A DNA stretch of 64,000 nt from positions 1 to 64,000 of the forward strand of contig DATDRF010000297.1 of the NCBI GenBank assembly GCA_035291905.1, in the 5' to 3' direction. The notes beneath the pieces are model-generated. The model saw nothing but the letters and a program-made list of their open reading frames with translations. It had not been told where the DNA came from and ran no database searches. The DNA is from JACPLA01 sp035291905. Its GTDB lineage: Bacteria > Bacteroidota > Ignavibacteria > UBA10030. Each line of letters begins with the position of its first letter. The first letter of the stretch is position 1. Shown here one piece after another: positions 62,839 through 64,000 of this stretch. Position numbers and translations under genes: made by a program.

Positions 62839-63360
62839 CTACCGATGACACGTATAGCAATCAATACTCGCCTTGTTTTCCCGATGGCAATCTACGCAAA
62901 ACGTCATATTGTTCAACCCTACGAACGGTTTCACCTCTGACATCGACGCGACGTCACCGTGGCATTTTGCGCAATCGATACCTTTGGCGATATGGGGAGC
63001 GTGATTGAAGAACACAAAATCGGCAACGCGGTTCACTTTCATCCAACGGATCGGCTGACGGGATTCCCACGCCTGCCGGATCTTGATCACTTCCGGTTTC
63101 GTTGCGGCCACGAGCTGGTGGCAACCCATGCAGGCCTGGACCGAAGGGACGTAGGCGTTGGCCCCACGCCGCGCTCCGCTGTGGCAATACTGACAGTTGA
63201 TCTGATACGTACCCGCGTGGATCGCATGGCTGAATGCAATCGGCTGACGAGGGCCTGTCTCCTGACGTTCACAGCCCGCAAGCGTGATTGCCCCAACAAT
63301 GAGGAGAAAGGTCAGCCCATACGCAATGCGAATTGACGTTCCCATGCCTGTGATTCTCAT
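62839..63360 (-). CDS. actA: ACIII subunit ActA, pentahaem cytochrome c
   Basis: A 173-residue cytochrome with exactly five CxxCH sites (CQYCH, CMGCH, CAKCH, CVDCH, CYTCH), the number expected for ActA. The N-terminus has a hydrophobic segment and lipobox-like TLAGC. The ATG at 63360 overlaps the upstream stop (ATGA); the longer frame to 63471 runs inside the upstream gene. It conducts electrons from ActB out toward an oxidase or soluble cytochrome. Confidence 0.93.
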   Translation of the reverse strand: MRITGMGTSIRIAYGLTFLLIVGAITLAGCERQETGPRQPIAFSHAIHAGTYQINCQYCHSGARRGANAYVPSVQACMGCHQLVAATKPEVIKIRQAWESRQPIRWMKVNRVADFVFFNHAPHIAKGIDCAKCHGDVASMSEVKPFVGLNNMTFCVDCHRENKASIDCYTCHR

Positions 63361-64000
63361 TTCGCTCTTAACGCGACAAGCTCTGCAGAATTCCACGGTG
63401 TCCGCACCCCATGCTGGGAACGCAAGGCAGCTACATCCTCCGGTTTGGCCGGGGGTTCGTTGTTTCCCCATGTCGACCGAATGTGACTCACCACGGCTGC
63501 AATCTCTTCATCGCTGAGTTTATCATGGAAGGGAGGCATTTTGTTGTTGAACGAAGCCCCATTGACCGCTATAGGTCCTTCAAGCCCGTAGAGAACAACG
63601 CGAATCGGAGTCGTGACATCGCGCGTCACCCACTCTGATCCGACAAGCGGAGGATACTGTCCGGCAACCCCTTGCCCGTTTGCCTGATGACATGTTTGAC
63701 ACACACCGATAAAGATCTGATCACCCTTGACGACCCTGGCCGCCGGGGTCGCGGTTCCGACAGACGGCTGTTCGACCTCGTGCGCCACGGTGCTCCACGA
63801 TCCTCCGTAACGGCCCAAATAGTACCCCATTGCGAAGAGGAGGAGCACGCTGATGGTCCATACCCACCACGGTGGCGGCTCAAAGCCCTCTTCCGGTTCC
63901 AGCTGCTCACGCGAAACGATGCGGTGATGGATCTCGTTCACATGAACCGAGTCGGAATCGCGGAATTCTTCGGGAGATTGAGGTTTTGGGTGTTCCTTAG
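63357..64000 (-). CDS. membrane-anchored cytochrome c, CcoP-like N-terminus (partial)
   Basis: A monohaem cytochrome, cut by the right edge of the window. The frame stays open from the GTG at 63941 to the edge, adding at least 19 charged residues (KEHPKPQSPEEFRDSDSV), so its true start is probably outside. One helix (WWVWTISVLLLFAMGYYLG) follows an acidic N-terminus ending PEEGFEPPPWW, as in CcoP of cbb3 oxidases. A single haem site (GVCQTCHQANGQG) and a MPPFHDKLSDEEIAAVVSHI distal part follow. It may be an oxidase subunit III-like or ACIII-linked cytochrome. Confidence 0.85.
   Translation of the reverse strand, partial: KEHPKPQSPEEFRDSDSVHVNEIHHRIVSREQLEPEEGFEPPPWWVWTISVLLLFAMGYYLGRYGGSWSTVAHEVEQPSVGTATPAARVVKGDQIFIGVCQTCHQANGQGVAGQYPPLVGSEWVTRDVTTPIRVVLYGLEGPIAVNGASFNNKMPPFHDKLSDEEIAAVVSHIRSTWGNNEPPAKPEDVAALRSQHGVRTPWNSAELVALRAK

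Overview
The window (about 52% G+C by eye, dense coding, few strong Shine-Dalgarno sites) looks like a chromosomal contig from the Bacteroidota/Ignavibacteriota/Chlorobiota lineage. The signs are a subtilase with a type IX secretion (T9SS) C-terminal sorting tail, a GldA/GldF/GldG-type ABC cluster with a DUF4340 protein, an alternative complex III (Act) operon with a 980-residue fused ActB, and barrel-like exported proteins of types common in that group. No rRNA, tRNA, CRISPR array, integrase or recognisable transposase was seen.

Layout. 1-5.45 kb: phosphate acetyltransferase behind a good sigma70-like promoter, a membrane acyltransferase, a one-domain asparaginase and a Lon-family protease. 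5.5-9 kb: two divergent RCK/TrkA-type cation transport genes, then an orphan DNA methyltransferase. 9-21 kb: aminotransferase, TypA, an exported barrel-like protein, Mfd with a DUF1207-like partner, two ring-cleavage-like small genes, YceI and a CDF transporter. 21-27.7 kb: a second HGSNAT-like acyltransferase, a possible 34-residue membrane peptide, a beta-lactamase/VanX fusion, a GH35 beta-galactosidase and an esterase. 26.9-41.4 kb: one long leftward run of envelope genes (ABC ATPase, permease, GldG, DUF4340, three parvulin-type chaperones, MoxR, T9SS subtilase, VWA protein, esterase).

41.7-46.1 kb holds the most unusual system. It is a tightly overlapping leftward operon of a RadA/RecA-like protein with degenerate Walker motifs, a 92-residue helical protein, a divergent family-B DNA polymerase of the PolB2/Dpo2 type, and a SplB-like radical SAM gene broken by a one-base frameshift inside its iron-sulfur motif. 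It has a near-ideal promoter (TTGACA-N17-TATTGT), with one 14-bp palindrome inside the spacer and a second about three helical turns upstream. The gene set parallels the ImuA-ImuB-DnaE2 mutasome, and the operators suggest damage-inducible control.

46.2-64 kb: a cyclase and a CocE hydrolase, then the leftward Act operon (respiratory quinol:cytochrome c/oxygen electron transfer). A CcoP-like cytochrome is cut by the right edge; after it come ActA, ActB, ActC, ActD, ActE, ActF and a CcoI-like copper ATPase. The operon is interrupted at three places: DinB plus an S23 four-helix gene between actA and actB, DUF72 plus a SulP transporter between actB and actC, and a second S23 gene between actD and actE. 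Both S23 genes share a G6 leader and are flanked by short inverted, partly heptameric repeats, so they look like small inserted cassettes. Heptamer tandem repeats and a dispersed hairpin repeat recur elsewhere in the window.
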